A DNA stretch of 5,508 nucleotides from Pseudomonadota bacterium (GTDB lineage Bacteria > Pseudomonadota > Alphaproteobacteria > Rickettsiales > UBA1997), in assembly GCA_009921385.1 (NCBI GenBank), contig RFXY01000078.1, positions 1-5,508 on the forward strand, given 5' to 3'. This document shows positions 5,507 through 5,508 of this stretch, one piece after another. Each line of letters begins with the position of its first letter. Position 1 is the first letter of the stretch. The position numbers were made by a program, and so were the translations under genes. The notes beneath the pieces were generated by a model. The model had not been told where the DNA came from and did not search any database. It was given only the letters and a program-made list of their open reading frames with translations.

Positions 5507-5508
5507 GA

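Overview
The window is AT-rich DNA from a Gram-negative bacterium, most likely an alphaproteobacterium. The best lineage clue is the OmpA-type lipoprotein: its N-terminal region (YFAKKGL, the YDCW motif, YCRENF) resembles, from memory, a domain arrangement common in Alphaproteobacteria. The low GC content, A-rich start sites without Shine-Dalgarno sequences, and an isolated TAXI binding protein would fit a Rickettsiales- or Holosporales-like lineage. This placement is inference and could not be checked by search.

Layout, left to right. (1) Positions 1-684 hold the 3' end of a gene that runs off the left edge. It resembles the C-terminal part of a large type ISP-like restriction-modification or DNA methyltransferase protein. 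(2) Positions 685-831 are a very A/T-rich spacer with a perfect TTGACA -35 hexamer, which probably starts the next transcript. (3) Positions 832-4575 hold four genes packed as one apparent operon: a secreted TAXI-family solute-binding protein, an unknown multi-pass membrane protein, an OmpA-domain outer-membrane lipoprotein, and glutamate 5-kinase (proB). The junctions are +4 bp, +1 bp and an 8-bp overlap. (4) After 51 bp comes a ComF-family phosphoribosyltransferase-like gene (4627-5370). (5) The last 138 bp carry two imperfect 46-47 bp tandem repeats, each able to fold as a terminator-like hairpin, followed by a 13-bp perfect palindrome that reaches the window edge.

How the genes may work together: the TAXI protein, the membrane protein and the lipoprotein span periplasm, inner membrane and outer membrane/peptidoglycan, so they could form an envelope module. 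No recognisable TRAP permease is in the window. Some characterised TAXI proteins bind glutamate-like ligands, and ProB uses glutamate, so a link between uptake and metabolism is conceivable but unproven. No proA is visible. I see no clear evidence of a wholly new defence or mobile system. The least explained items are the 218-residue membrane protein in its envelope operon and the repeat cluster at the right end.
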